DNA of 64,000 nt from Paraplanobispora siamensis (GTDB lineage: Bacteria; Actinomycetota; Actinomycetes; Streptosporangiales; Streptosporangiaceae), in assembly GCF_016863175.1 (NCBI RefSeq), contig NZ_BOOJ01000030.1, positions 62,001-126,000 on the forward strand, read 5' to 3'. A program made the translations under genes and the position numbers. Positions 15,897 to 24,217 of this stretch are shown in pieces. The notes under the pieces are model-generated. The model did no database searches. It had not been told where the DNA came from and was given only the letters and a program-made list of their open reading frames with translations. Every line of letters begins with the position of its first letter. Positions within the stretch are counted from its first letter, which is position 1.

Positions 15897-17063
15897 TCAC
15901 TTGCGCGCGGTGAGCTCCTCGTCGGCCCCGAGGGACGGTCCGCGGTGCACCTCGGTGTCGTCGGAGGCCGCCGTGTGCCGGCCGAGGGCGGGCCGCGTGA
16001 CGGTCGTCGCGTCGTCGTCCTCCTCCTCGACTTCTCCGGCGTTCCCGGCGTCCCCGGCGTTCCCGGCATCCCCGGCGTCGGTGCCTTCGGCGTCCTTGAC
16101 GTTCTCGGTCTCGTCGTCCTCGACTATCACCCGGACGGCCTCCACGTCGGGGCCGGGCTGCGGGGCGGCGGCGATGGCGGGGGCGGAGGCCGGGGGCGGC
16201 AGGACCGCCTTCTCGTCGATCAGGGCCCCGGCCGAGTTCTCGCGGTGGATCAGGTCGCCCAGGACCGTGCTCATCTCGTTGAGACGGCGCATGACCTCGC
16301 GGTGGGTGTCGGTGAGGTAGGCGACGCGCCGTCCGGTGCCCTCGTCCAGCACCGAGACGCGCTGCTGGGCGGCGGTCAGCGTGGCGTGCGCCTCGGCGTT
16401 GGCGGACGAGACGGTCGCCTCGGCCTCGGCGCGGGCGGCGGCCAGCGTGGACTCGGCCTCGGCCCGGGCGCCCTCGATCGTCCGCTCGGCCTCCTGCCGG
16501 GCGGAGGTGACCATCCGCTCGGCGTCCGTGCGGGCGCTGCGCAGGGTCTCCTCGGCCTCGGCGCGGGCGGCGTTGAGCGTCTCCTCGGCGTCGCTGCCCG
16601 CCTGGGCGAGCATCTGCTCGGCGGTGGCGGTCGCCTCGCCGACCCGGCGCTCGGCCTCCTGCTGCGCGGCGCTCAGGATGCCCTCCGCGCGCTCACGGGC
16701 GGAGCTGACCAGGCGATCGGTCTCCAGCGTCGCCTCGTCACGGAGCCTGCGCGCCTCGGTGTCGGCGACCTCGCGCTTGGCGGCCGCCTCCTCCTCGGCG
16801 AGCTTGAGGATCTGACTGAGCCGCTGCCCGAGCTCGTCATAGTCCTGAGGCGCGTCGGAGAGCCTGCGCCGGGCCTCGGCGAGTTCCAGCCTGCCCTGCT
16901 CCGCCTGATCGATCGCCCGCGCCAGCCGCTCCTCCAGATCGCGGATCTGGTTGCGCGTCCGGATCATGTAGTCGTGGACCTGGCGGCGACTGTAGCCACG
17001 CATGACGACCTCGAACGAGTCCTCATGCATCAGCTCAGGAAAGCTCTCGTGCTGGTTTGTCAT
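15897..17063 (-). CDS. DivIVA-domain coiled-coil protein
   Basis: A 388-residue protein. The N-terminus (about 15-65) has a DivIVA-like membrane-curvature region, SFEVVMRGYSRRQVHDYM followed by a coiled coil. Residues about 100-265 are an almost unbroken Ala/Glu/Arg helix with repeating blocks such as AEAEETLRSARTDAERMV, a long rod. The C-terminal tail is acidic and carries a short tandem repeat, AGDAGNAGDAGNAG. Such proteins organise polar growth or the cytoskeleton in actinomycetes (compare Wag31/DivIVA, Scy and FilP). The start is ATG 17063 (MTNQHESFPELMHEDSF) with GGGTGACG upstream. It diverges from the carbonic-anhydrase-like gene. It is a DivIVA relative rather than DivIVA itself, which normally sits beside the ftsZ cluster. 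Confidence 0.8.
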   Translation of the reverse strand: MTNQHESFPELMHEDSFEVVMRGYSRRQVHDYMIRTRNQIRDLEERLARAIDQAEQGRLELAEARRRLSDAPQDYDELGQRLSQILKLAEEEAAAKREVADTEARRLRDEATLETDRLVSSARERAEGILSAAQQEAERRVGEATATAEQMLAQAGSDAEETLNAARAEAEETLRSARTDAERMVTSARQEAERTIEGARAEAESTLAAARAEAEATVSSANAEAHATLTAAQQRVSVLDEGTGRRVAYLTDTHREVMRRLNEMSTVLGDLIHRENSAGALIDEKAVLPPPASAPAIAAAPQPGPDVEAVRVIVEDDETENVKDAEGTDAGDAGNAGDAGNAGEVEEEDDDATTVTRPALGRHTAASDDTEVHRGPSLGADEELTARK

Positions 17064-17203
17064 AGCGTCACCCGTGGAAGTCGTGGGGTGGGAAAGGAGA
17101 CGTCGGCAGACGACTTTGCTGCCACCCACCCTAGCCCTCAACCGGAACGCGCGACCCACTCGCGCGAATAACCGCCGACCCCGCTACCCGTACCATCGGG
17201 CGC

Positions 17204-17743
17204 ATGACCACCGCGCCCTACGTCGCCTCTCTCGACGACGCATCCCCTCAAATCCATCCAGAGGCATACGTAGCACCCGGTGCGGTGATCGTGGGCCGGG
17301 TACGGCTCGACCGCGCGGCCAGCGTCTGGTACGGCTCGGTCCTGCGCGGCGACGACGAGGCCGTCGAGGTCGGCGAGGAGTGCAACGTCCAGGACCTGTG
17401 CTGCCTGCACGCCGACCCGGGCCAGCCCGCCGTGCTGGAGCCGCGGGTCAGCCTCGGCCACAAGGCCATGGTGCACGGGGCGTACGTGGAGACCGGGGCG
17501 CTGATCGGCATCGGCGCGATCGTGCTCGGCGGGGCCCGGATCGGCGCCGGGTCCCTGGTCGCCGCGGGCGCGCTGGTCGGCCCGGGCAAGCAGATCCCGG
17601 CCGGCGTCCTCGTGGCGGGCGTCCCCGGGAAGATCGTCAGGGAGCTGGCCGACGACGACCGCGACTCCTTCGCCAGGACCCCGGCCAACTACATGGCCAA
17701 GGCCGCGCGCCACCGCGCCGCCGTACCCCTGCCTCCGGCCTGA
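17204..17743 (+). CDS. gamma-class carbonic anhydrase family protein
   Basis: A 179-residue left-handed beta-helix protein with hexapeptide repeats throughout. The three likely zinc histidines lie in CCLHADPG and LGHKAMVHGAYVE. AYVAPGAVIVGRVRLDRAAS and SVWYGSVLRGDD are the typical YrdA/Cam opening. Members either hydrate CO2 or act as CoA-dependent acyltransferase-like proteins, and many YrdA-type members have no proven anhydrase activity. It starts with ATG 17204, divergent from the DivIVA-like gene 140 bases away. Confidence 0.87.
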   Translation: MTTAPYVASLDDASPQIHPEAYVAPGAVIVGRVRLDRAASVWYGSVLRGDDEAVEVGEECNVQDLCCLHADPGQPAVLEPRVSLGHKAMVHGAYVETGALIGIGAIVLGGARIGAGSLVAAGALVGPGKQIPAGVLVAGVPGKIVRELADDDRDSFARTPANYMAKAARHRAAVPLPPA

Positions 17744-17800
17744 GCCGCGGCGCCGCCGCGCAGCCGTCCCGATCCCGTCCGTCCGGCAGGTCCGAGCCGT

Positions 17801-17818
17801 CCCTCCGCCGACGGAGGG
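17801..17818 (+). promoter_or_regulatory. hairpin that contains the ribosome binding site of the next gene
   Basis: CCCTCCG-CCGA-CGGAGGG is a perfect 7-base stem with a 4-base loop. Its 3' arm includes GGAGGG, the only good Shine-Dalgarno sequence for the gene starting at 17822 (GTG) or 17831 (ATG). The stem would hide the ribosome site in RNA, so it could lower or regulate translation. It could also be a terminator of the gene ending at 17743. Confidence 0.5.
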
Positions 17819-17821
17819 ACC

Positions 17822-19189
17822 GTGAGTAGCATGGCCGCCGTGCGACAGTGGGACGGCTTCGACGCCATCGAGCGGGATGTGCGCGCCATGGTCACCGACC
17901 ACCGGTGGCCGTCCCTGCCGCCGCACGCCCGCGCCCAGGCCGTCGCCCTGCGCGTGCTGGCCACCCCGGACGGCGGGCGGTGGCTGTTCGGCGCCTACGG
18001 GCGGTGGTACCGGCAGGACCCCGCCGACGGCCGCTGGCACCTCTCCGCTCCCCCCGCGGATCCGGGGGTGCGCGGCGCGGCCCGCGTCGTCCAGGTCCCC
18101 TCCGCGATCATGCCCCACCTGGTCCCCGCCGGCCCCGACTTCGCCGCGGACCGGGGCTCGGTCCAGGGCTTCGTCGGCCCGGACGTGCCGTACGGGACAA
18201 CCGAGCGGGTCAGGGCGCTGGTCGCCGCCCAGCGCGGCAGGCGCAGGGAGGACTTCCCGCTGCACGGGCCGTTCACCGAGCTGTTCGCCGGAGAGGTCGC
18301 CGGCCCGGTCGCCGCGATCTGGGGCACGCTCATGTGGTGCGCCTACGCCCCGGCCTTCGACGGCAACGAGGTGCTGCTGTCGATGTTCGGGGAGTTCCTC
18401 GCCCGCCCGCTGCCCGGCGACGAGTGGGTCCGCTGGCTGGCCCCGGTCGCGCTGGACGACCTGATCGCCCTGTACGGCGAGCGCGTCAGGGCGGGCCATC
18501 CCGAGGCGGGGCTGCGGCTGGCCGCGCTGATGGCCGACACCGCCGCCGCGCTCAGAGGCGACCCCCGCTTCCGGCCCAGGGCCGAGGCGCTGGCGGCGAT
18601 GGTCGCGCCGATCCTGCACCGGACCGGCGAGGACGTCGCGGCCGCCCACCACGGCGACGACGCGGTTCGGCACCTGTGGCTGTCACGCTGCGCGCCCCAC
18701 GTGAGGCTGGCCGAGACCTCGCCCGGCGACCACTTCCAGCACACCCTCTACGACCTCGTCGAGGCCCTGGCGTTCCTCGCCCCGAAGGGCGCCGACCCCC
18801 GGGCGGTGGCGGCCTCCCTGCTCGCCGCCGACGTCGCGGCCCACGCGCCCCGGGCGGCCGACCGGCTCTATCCGTGGCTGGATCCCGAGCTGCGCCACAT
18901 CCTGCACGTGGTGCTCATCGACCGGACGCACCCGCTGCGGGGCTGCTGGCCGCGTTCCGCGGAGGCCTCCTCGGCCAATCTGCCCTCCGCCCTGCGCCCG
19001 CCCGGCCGGGCCGCGGCGGCCGCGCTGCTGGGCGCCGCCTACGCCACCGGGCTCGCCTGGTGCCGCCTGAGCGGGACGGCTGTGCCGGAGCGGGGGTTCG
19101 CCACGGCCTGCGCCCTGGTCCACTGGCTTATCGACGAGCGGGACGACCCCGTTCCGGGGGTCTCGGGGACCTACCCACGTCACTTCTGA
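17822..19189 (+). CDS. uncharacterised 455-residue protein
   Basis: No known domain was recognised. The protein is rich in Ala, Arg, Trp and Pro, soluble, and without a signal peptide. The N-terminal part reads like a small beta domain: GGRWLFGAYGRWYRQDPADG followed by RWHLSAPP. The rest looks helical, with conserved-looking blocks HLVPAGPDFAADRG, DDLIALYGERVRAGHPEAG and RTHPLRGCWPRSAE. The length and style resemble large actinobacterial hypothetical proteins with a WG-type N-terminal domain. The start is GTG 17822 or ATG 17831; the GGAGGG at 17813-17818 suits both imperfectly. The AT-rich stretch after its stop is unusual. Confidence 0.7.
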   Translation: MSSMAAVRQWDGFDAIERDVRAMVTDHRWPSLPPHARAQAVALRVLATPDGGRWLFGAYGRWYRQDPADGRWHLSAPPADPGVRGAARVVQVPSAIMPHLVPAGPDFAADRGSVQGFVGPDVPYGTTERVRALVAAQRGRRREDFPLHGPFTELFAGEVAGPVAAIWGTLMWCAYAPAFDGNEVLLSMFGEFLARPLPGDEWVRWLAPVALDDLIALYGERVRAGHPEAGLRLAALMADTAAALRGDPRFRPRAEALAAMVAPILHRTGEDVAAAHHGDDAVRHLWLSRCAPHVRLAETSPGDHFQHTLYDLVEALAFLAPKGADPRAVAASLLAADVAAHAPRAADRLYPWLDPELRHILHVVLIDRTHPLRGCWPRSAEASSANLPSALRPPGRAAAAALLGAAYATGLAWCRLSGTAVPERGFATACALVHWLIDERDDPVPGVSGTYPRHF

Positions 19190-19424
19190 CAGACAGAAGC
19201 GAAACTAAACCACAGATCTAGTTATTTCATACTTACTCCTCCTATATCGTTCTAATCCCTTCCTCGTCGGATAATTAGCTGAATCGTGATCTCGTATTCG
19301 GGGAAATGACCCTTGGGGGTACGCGGTGGGGGCGTACCGAATGGTCCCGATGGGCCATGGGCACGAAAGACCCTCCCGCCGTAACCTCGAAGTGGGTGTG
19401 GGCTGCGGAAGGAAGGACGACGCG
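19190..19424. other. AT-rich island between the 455-residue gene and the small gene
   Basis: In the 60 bases from 19201 only 21 are G or C, against well over two thirds in the rest of the window. It contains no open frame of note on the plus strand. On the minus strand AGGAGGAG (19243-19236) precedes ATG AAA TAA (19230-19222), a start codon followed by one codon and a stop. The base composition suggests a promoter region, a Lsr2 target or a remnant of transferred DNA. Confidence 0.5.
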
Positions 19425-19586
19425 GTGGGGCACGACGATCTGGATCTGCGGATCCACGACCGTGACGCGTTGGACGAGATCGCGCTCTATGCCGAGGTAC
19501 TTACCGCCGTCGCTTGCAGCGAACGGCCTCTCACCTTGGCGGAGCTCGACAACGCGCTCGGATTGAGCGCTTCGGCGACGTGCTGA
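19425..19586 (+). CDS. small unknown protein, possibly frameshifted near its end
   Basis: The GTG at 19425 has GGAAGGA upstream and opens a 53-residue protein that begins VGHDDLDLRIHDRDALDEIA and continues LYAEVLTAVACSERPLTLAE. It looks like a compact helical regulator-type protein. The frame ends ...LGLSASATC at TGA 19584-19586. If the frame is shifted by one base near 19562 it continues as IERFGDVLKRLRETV to a TGA at 19607-19609. That tail looks more like a natural amphipathic helix than the in-frame ending and reaches the terminator. A real frameshift, a sequencing error or chance are all possible. The function is unknown. Confidence 0.5.
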   Translation: MGHDDLDLRIHDRDALDEIALYAEVLTAVACSERPLTLAELDNALGLSASATC

Positions 19587-19617
19587 AGCGGTTGAGGGAA
19601 ACCGTCTGAACGACCTA

Positions 19618-19647
19618 GTCCCGGACTCCCTTCCAGGGGTCCGGGAC
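19618..19647. terminator. hairpin terminator between convergent genes
   Basis: GTCCCGGAC and GTCCGGGAC form a perfect 9-base stem, followed after a single bulged T by CCC/GGG around the loop TTCCA. It lies between the small plus-strand gene and the minus-strand csoR-like gene and can serve both. Confidence 0.7.
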
Positions 19648-19676
19648 GTGGTTCGAAAAGGCCGTCGGGTGACTAG

Positions 19677-19958
19677 TCACGAACGGACGAGGCGGGCGAT
19701 CGCCGCCGAGGCCTCCTTGACCTTCTCCTCCGCCTCCGGCCCGCCCGTGCTGATCGCGTCGGCGACGCAGTGGCCGATGTGGTCCTCCAGCAGACCGAGC
19801 GCCACCGCCTGCAGGGCCCTGGTGGCCGCGGACACCTGCGTCAGCACGTCGATGCAGTAGGCGTCCTCCTCGACCATCCGCTGCAGGCCTCGGATCTGTC
19901 CCTCGATCCGCCTGAGCCTGGTGAGATAGGCCTGCTTGTCACCGCTGTACCCATGCAT
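19677..19958 (-). CDS. CsoR-type metal-sensing repressor (DUF156)
   Basis: A 93-residue all-helical repressor. The CsoR copper-binding set is present: Cys35 in DAYCIDVLTQ, His60 and Cys64 in EDHIGHCVADAI. LTRLRRIEGQIRGLQRMVEE is the DNA-binding Arg-rich helix. Cu(I)-CsoR normally releases copper-efflux genes, but no copper ATPase or chaperone is next to it. A formaldehyde, persulfide or nickel sensor of the same fold (FrmR, CstR, RcnR) is less likely given the Cys-His-Cys pattern. It starts 19 bases after the end of the glycosyltransferase gene and may be read through from it. Confidence 0.85.
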   Translation of the reverse strand: MHGYSGDKQAYLTRLRRIEGQIRGLQRMVEEDAYCIDVLTQVSAATRALQAVALGLLEDHIGHCVADAISTGGPEAEEKVKEASAAIARLVRS

Positions 19959-19977
19959 GACCCAAAGGTACCCGTGC

Positions 19978-21054
19978 TCAGACGCAGCGGGAGGCGGTGG
20001 CGATCAGTTTCTCCCACCGTTCGGCCACCGAGGACACGTCGTGGGCCCCCGCGGCGTCCAGCGCCCCGGCCGCCAGCTGCCGCCGCCTGCGCTCGTCGTC
20101 GATGAGCGCGAGCAGCGCCGAGGCGTAGGCCTCGACCTCCTCGCCGCCCTCGGACACGAGAACCCCGCTGCGGCCGTCCACGACGAACTCCCCCGGCCCC
20201 CGCGAGCTGTCGAAGCCGACCACCGGCACCCCGCTGGCCATCGCCTCGATCACGGTCATCCCGAGCACCTCGGCCCGCGACGTCACCGCCACGATCGAGG
20301 CCTTGGCGAACTCGCCGGTCAGGTCGGAGGTCGTGCCCATGAAGTAGACGTGGTTGTGCAGGTTCAGGTCGGCCACCAGGGCGCGCAGCCGCTTGTCCTC
20401 CGGGCCCGCGCCGTACAGCCGCAGCCGCCAGTCCGGGCGCTTGTCGGCGATGACGGCGAACGCGCGGATCAGCCGGTCGTAGGCCTTCACCGGCACCCAG
20501 CGCCCCCCGGCGGCGACGATGCGGTTGTCCATGCGCGAGCGCGGCCAGGGGCCCGGCGGCAGCGCGTCCGGGATCAGCCGGACCGGGGGGCCGTCGCCCA
20601 GCAGGCGCTCCCACTCCTGGCGGCCGGTCTCGGTGGCGACGGCGACCGCGTCCAGGCGCGGGTAGAACTTCCTGATCGGCCCGGGCACCGGCGGGCGCCC
20701 CCACTCGCGGGCGATGCGCACCATGCCGCGCGGGGCGTGCCTGGCGGCCTGCACGCTCAGGCCCGGCCTGGTGGTGATCAGCGCGTCGGCCCGCACCGCC
20801 CGCAGCCGCCGCCACAGCGCGACGTCGGTGCGGATCTGCCCCGCGGGCAGCAGGTGGCGCACGCCGGGCCGGGCGTCGACCACCCAGGACATCCGCACGT
20901 TCGAGGCCACCGGGAAGAACGGCTTCTCCTTGTGCCGGCGGACGCTGAGGATCTCGACCTCGTGCCGCCGTGCCAGCTCGCCCGCGAGGTTGACGACGGA
21001 GCGGACATCGCCGCGCATGCCGTACGCCGAGGGGACGAGCAGGCAGATCCTCAC
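19978..21054 (-). CDS. GT-B glycosyltransferase, family 4 type
   Basis: A 358-residue cytosolic glycosyltransferase. The N-terminal Rossmann half begins VRICLLVPSAYGMRGDVRSV with EVEILSVRRH. The C-terminal donor domain has NRIVAAGGRWVPVKAYDRLI, LRLYGAGPEDKRL and SRAEVLGMTVIEAMASGVPV followed by VGFD, the E-x7-E nucleotide-sugar motif. It is likely to add a sugar to a cell-surface polymer or metabolite. The start is GTG 21054, which overlaps the upstream gene stop as GTGA, so the two are translationally coupled. Longer readings fall inside the upstream gene and are rejected. Confidence 0.85.
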   Translation of the reverse strand: MRICLLVPSAYGMRGDVRSVVNLAGELARRHEVEILSVRRHKEKPFFPVASNVRMSWVVDARPGVRHLLPAGQIRTDVALWRRLRAVRADALITTRPGLSVQAARHAPRGMVRIAREWGRPPVPGPIRKFYPRLDAVAVATETGRQEWERLLGDGPPVRLIPDALPPGPWPRSRMDNRIVAAGGRWVPVKAYDRLIRAFAVIADKRPDWRLRLYGAGPEDKRLRALVADLNLHNHVYFMGTTSDLTGEFAKASIVAVTSRAEVLGMTVIEAMASGVPVVGFDSSRGPGEFVVDGRSGVLVSEGGEEVEAYASALLALIDDERRRRQLAAGALDAAGAHDVSSVAERWEKLIATASRCV

Positions 21055-21842
21055 CCGCCCACCTCGATCATGAGCTCGTCGTCGGCGGTGTAGCAGGGCC
21101 TGATCGGGACGCCGTCGACGCGGGCGGCCGGATAGTGGACCCGCCGGCGTTTGCCGTCCACGTCGTCCAGCCGCGAGGCCAGGCGCAGCGGCGTGGTCAG
21201 GCCGTCCACCTCCAGTGTGGGCTCCCAGACGCCCGGTTGCCCGGGTCCGGCGTCGACCATGTCGCACAGCGAGAGCGCGGCGTGGAAGCGCACGCCCTGG
21301 ACCGTCGCGACCGCGCTCAGCTCCGCCGTGCCGTTGCGGCGCAGCGCCAGGCGGGCCTCGTGCCGGGACTCGTCGTCGTCGAGGCCGGTGAAGGCCAGCA
21401 GGCCCGTCACCTCGAAGCGGCCCTCCCTGAACCAGACCGCGCGGACCTCCGCCGCCGGCTCCACCTCGTCGACCTTCAGCGCCAGGAAGCCGTTGCGCGT
21501 GCGGTAGGCCCGGTGGGCCCGGGTGCGGCGGCTCAGCGCGTAGGCGTCCAGACGGTCGAGGGAGAACCCTGGGTCGACGCTGCGCAGCCGTACCCGCGAG
21601 CCGTCCTGTTCGAGGTAGACGTCCCAGCGGCCGGGGCCGAGATCGAGCGGGACGAGGGAGATCGCGAGCGTCGCGCCGCGCGCCTCGGCGCCGCAGGCGC
21701 CCAGTGTCACCGTGCGCTCCTCGGAGGTGGCCCGGTGGCGCAGCACCAGTTCGGCGCCTTCGGTGACGGGGTCGTCCACTGCCAGACGGAGCGACAGAAC
21801 GTCGGCCAAAGTGACTTCGGCATCCGTGACGACGACACGCAC
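21051..21842 (-). CDS. uncharacterised beta-rich protein coupled to the glycosyltransferase
   Basis: A 263-residue protein starting VRVVVTDAEVTLADVLSLRL. Alternating hydrophobic and charged residues suggest repeated beta-sandwich units: GRWDVYLEQDGSRVRLRS, ARLALRRNGTAELSA and GVWEPTLEVDG. It has no signal peptide or catalytic motif that I recognise. Proteins of this kind accompany glycosyltransferases in actinobacterial teichoic acid and capsule clusters, where they may present an acceptor or sugar phosphate. That is inference from context. The GTG at 21842 has GGGGAGGGG upstream. Confidence 0.65.
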   Translation of the reverse strand: MRVVVTDAEVTLADVLSLRLAVDDPVTEGAELVLRHRATSEERTVTLGACGAEARGATLAISLVPLDLGPGRWDVYLEQDGSRVRLRSVDPGFSLDRLDAYALSRRTRAHRAYRTRNGFLALKVDEVEPAAEVRAVWFREGRFEVTGLLAFTGLDDDESRHEARLALRRNGTAELSAVATVQGVRFHAALSLCDMVDAGPGQPGVWEPTLEVDGLTTPLRLASRLDDVDGKRRRVHYPAARVDGVPIRPCYTADDELMIEVGG

Positions 21843-21960
21843 CGCCAGCCCCTCCCCGTCGAATGAGCTATGCGACGTTGAGGTTACCGTGATTTTTCCG
21901 TAATCAGAAGGAAGAGTTTCGGACCTGGTGTCCTTTTCGATAAGACTTGACTGAAGTCAG

Positions 21961-21988
21961 GTGCGGCCCGCAGAACAGCGGGCCGCAC
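21961..21988 (-). terminator. terminator of the EtfD-like gene
   Basis: GTGCGGCCCGC and GCGGGCCGCAC form a perfect 11-base stem with loop AGAACA, 12 bases beyond the stop of the minus-strand gene at 22001. It is followed by the small palindrome TGACT-GA-AGTCA and a T-richer stretch. Confidence 0.7.
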
Positions 21989-22000
21989 CCGACTCCCCGG

Positions 22001-24127
22001 TCAGGAGGTGGCGGCGGGCTCGGCGGGCTCGCCCTTGATGGACTTGATCAGCAGCTGGGAGACGTCCACGACCTCCAGCGTCTCCTTGGCCTCGCCCGAG
22101 TTCTTCTTCTCGTTGATCGAGTCGCCCAGCATGACCAGGCAGAACGGGCAGGCGGTGGAGATGGTGTCGGGGTCGGTGGTCAGCGCCTCGTCCACGCGCT
22201 CGGTGTTGATGCGCTTGCCGATCCGCTCCTCCATCCACATCCGCGCGCCGCCGGCGCCGCAGCAGAAGCCGCGGTCCTTGTGGCGGTGCATCTCCTGGGT
22301 CTGCACGCCCGGCACCTTGGACATAATGTCGCGGGGCTGGGAGTAGACCTTGTTGTGGCGGCCCAGGAAGCACGGGTCGTGGTAGGTGATCTTCTCCTCG
22401 ATGGGGGCGACCGGGACCAGCTTGCCCTCGTCGACCAGCTTGGCCAGCAGCTGGGTGTGGTGGACGACCTCGTAGGTCCCGCCGAGCTGCGGGTACTCGT
22501 TGGCGAGGGTGTTGAAGCAGTGCGGGCAGGTCGCGACGATCTTCTTGACCCCGGCCTCGTTCAGCGTCTCGATGTTCTGCTGGGCCAGCATGTTGAACAG
22601 GAACTCCATGCCCAGGCGGCGGGCCGGGTCACCGGAGCAGGCCTCCATCGGGCCGAGCACCGCGAACTTCACGCCCGCGATGTGCAGCAGCTCGGCGACG
22701 GCCTTGGTGGTCTTCTTGGCCCGGTCCTCCAGGGCGCCGGCGCAGCCGACCCAGAAGAGGTACTCGGTGTCCTCGGGCATCTTCTCGTCGATGAGCTGGA
22801 CCTCGAAGTCGAGCTCCTCGATCCAGTCGGCCCGCTTCATTTCGGACATCCCCCACGGGTTGCCCTTGTTCTCCAGGTTCTTGACCATGACGCCGGCCTC
22901 GGTGGGGAAGCTGGACTCCACCATCACCTGGTAGCGGCGCATGTCGAGGATGTGGTCGATGTGCTCGATGTCCACCGGGCACTGCTCGACGCAGGCGCCG
23001 CAGTTGGTGCAGGACCACAGCACGTCGGGGTGGATGACGCCGTCCTCGCCGACCAGCGGCTTCTCCAGCAGGGCCAGCACGTCCTGGCCGGCGTGCGCGC
23101 GCTGCTCCTCGGTCGCCATGAGGTACGGCGCCACCGCGAAGGCGTGGTCGCGCTGGTCGAGGATGAGCATCTTCGGCGAGAGCGGCTTGTCGGTGTTCCA
23201 CGCCGGGCACTGCGACTGGCAGCGGCCGCACTCGGTGCAGGTGTAGAAGTCGAGGAAGCCCTTCCAGGTGGTGTCCGCGATCTTGCCGCGCCCGAGCCGC
23301 TCGGGGTCGAGGTCCTCGTCCTCGAAGTCGACCGGCTTGCCGTCGACGCGCATCTCCGGCGCCGGGCCCAGGGCGTCGGGCCGGCGGGAGAACAGCACGT
23401 TCAGCGGCGCGGTGAAGATGTGCAGGTGCTTGGAGTTCACCACGATGACCAGGAACACCAGCATGAAGCCGATGTGCAGCAGGAGGGCGATCTCCTCCAG
23501 CAGCTCGCTGGTCGGCAGGATGCTCGCGACCGCCTCGGAGGCGAACGCCCCGGACTCGTAGGGGAAGTTGCCGGTGTTGACGGCGGCGCCCCGGGCCAGG
23601 AACAGCGTCCAGATGATGTTGAAGATCATGAACAGGACGAGCCAGGCGCCGCCCAGGTGCGAGCCCGAGAACCGGGAGCCGCGGCCCAGCTTCTTGGGGG
23701 AGTTCTTGATCCGGATGACCGCGAAGGCGATCAGGCCCAGGAGACAGGCGACGGCGATGAAGTCCTGCAGGAAGCCGAGGACCGGCCAGGTGCCGATGAG
23801 CGGGATGTGGAAGTCCGCCTCACCCGTGATGGCGCCCTGGATGATCGCGCCGTACGCCTCGATGTAGACGGTCAGCAGGATGAAGAACGCCCACATGACG
23901 AAGAAGTGCGCGACGCCGGAGGGCGTCCACTTCAGCAGCTTCTTCTGCCCGAAGACCTCGACCAGCTGGGCCTTGACCTCGGCGCCGACGTTGTTCTTGG
24001 CGTACTCGATCCGCTCGGGGGCGGGCGGGCCGATGGTGGCGAGCTTGTACAGGAACAGGACGCGGCGCGCGGCGAGCGCGACCGCGGCGACTGTCATGAC
24101 GAGCCCGATGATGGCTACCCAGAGCAC
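22001..24127 (-). CDS. EtfD-type membrane iron-sulfur oxidoreductase (HdrBC-like)
   Basis: A 708-residue protein. Residues 1-250 hold about six membrane helices including the GVAHFFVMWAFFILL and LLLHIGFMLVFLVIV segments of a NarI/HdrE-like haem-binding domain. Two [4Fe-4S] motifs follow: CTECGRCQSQCP and CTNCGACVEQCP. The last 270 residues are HdrB-like CCG domains with GCAGALEDR, CPHCFNTL and FCCGAGGARMW. Mycobacterial EtfD (Rv0338c) has this layout and passes electrons from ETF, reduced by acyl-CoA dehydrogenases, to menaquinone. I take GTG 24127, which follows GGGAGG; GTG 24139 adds four residues. A TetR gene is its neighbour and a TetR-like palindrome lies upstream. Confidence 0.85.
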   Translation of the reverse strand: MLWVAIIGLVMTVAAVALAARRVLFLYKLATIGPPAPERIEYAKNNVGAEVKAQLVEVFGQKKLLKWTPSGVAHFFVMWAFFILLTVYIEAYGAIIQGAITGEADFHIPLIGTWPVLGFLQDFIAVACLLGLIAFAVIRIKNSPKKLGRGSRFSGSHLGGAWLVLFMIFNIIWTLFLARGAAVNTGNFPYESGAFASEAVASILPTSELLEEIALLLHIGFMLVFLVIVVNSKHLHIFTAPLNVLFSRRPDALGPAPEMRVDGKPVDFEDEDLDPERLGRGKIADTTWKGFLDFYTCTECGRCQSQCPAWNTDKPLSPKMLILDQRDHAFAVAPYLMATEEQRAHAGQDVLALLEKPLVGEDGVIHPDVLWSCTNCGACVEQCPVDIEHIDHILDMRRYQVMVESSFPTEAGVMVKNLENKGNPWGMSEMKRADWIEELDFEVQLIDEKMPEDTEYLFWVGCAGALEDRAKKTTKAVAELLHIAGVKFAVLGPMEACSGDPARRLGMEFLFNMLAQQNIETLNEAGVKKIVATCPHCFNTLANEYPQLGGTYEVVHHTQLLAKLVDEGKLVPVAPIEEKITYHDPCFLGRHNKVYSQPRDIMSKVPGVQTQEMHRHKDRGFCCGAGGARMWMEERIGKRINTERVDEALTTDPDTISTACPFCLVMLGDSINEKKNSGEAKETLEVVDVSQLLIKSIKGEPAEPAATS

Positions 24128-24205
24128 GGGTCCTCCCACAGACGGCGTTGGCTGCCAGCGTACGACCGCCGGTCATCCACGGTGACAAGGGGTCGTCCCG
24201 GATCC

Positions 24206-24217
24206 TACCGGTCGGTA
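24206..24217. promoter_or_regulatory. TACCGGTCGGTA, candidate TetR operator
   Basis: Perfect 5-base arms TACCG/CGGTA around GT. It lies about 80 bases upstream of the EtfD-like start and within the gap to the TetR gene ending at 24386. ACCG-nn-CGGT cores are common in operators of TetR regulators for acyl-CoA metabolism, which would suit an electron-transfer gene for beta-oxidation. Confidence 0.5.
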
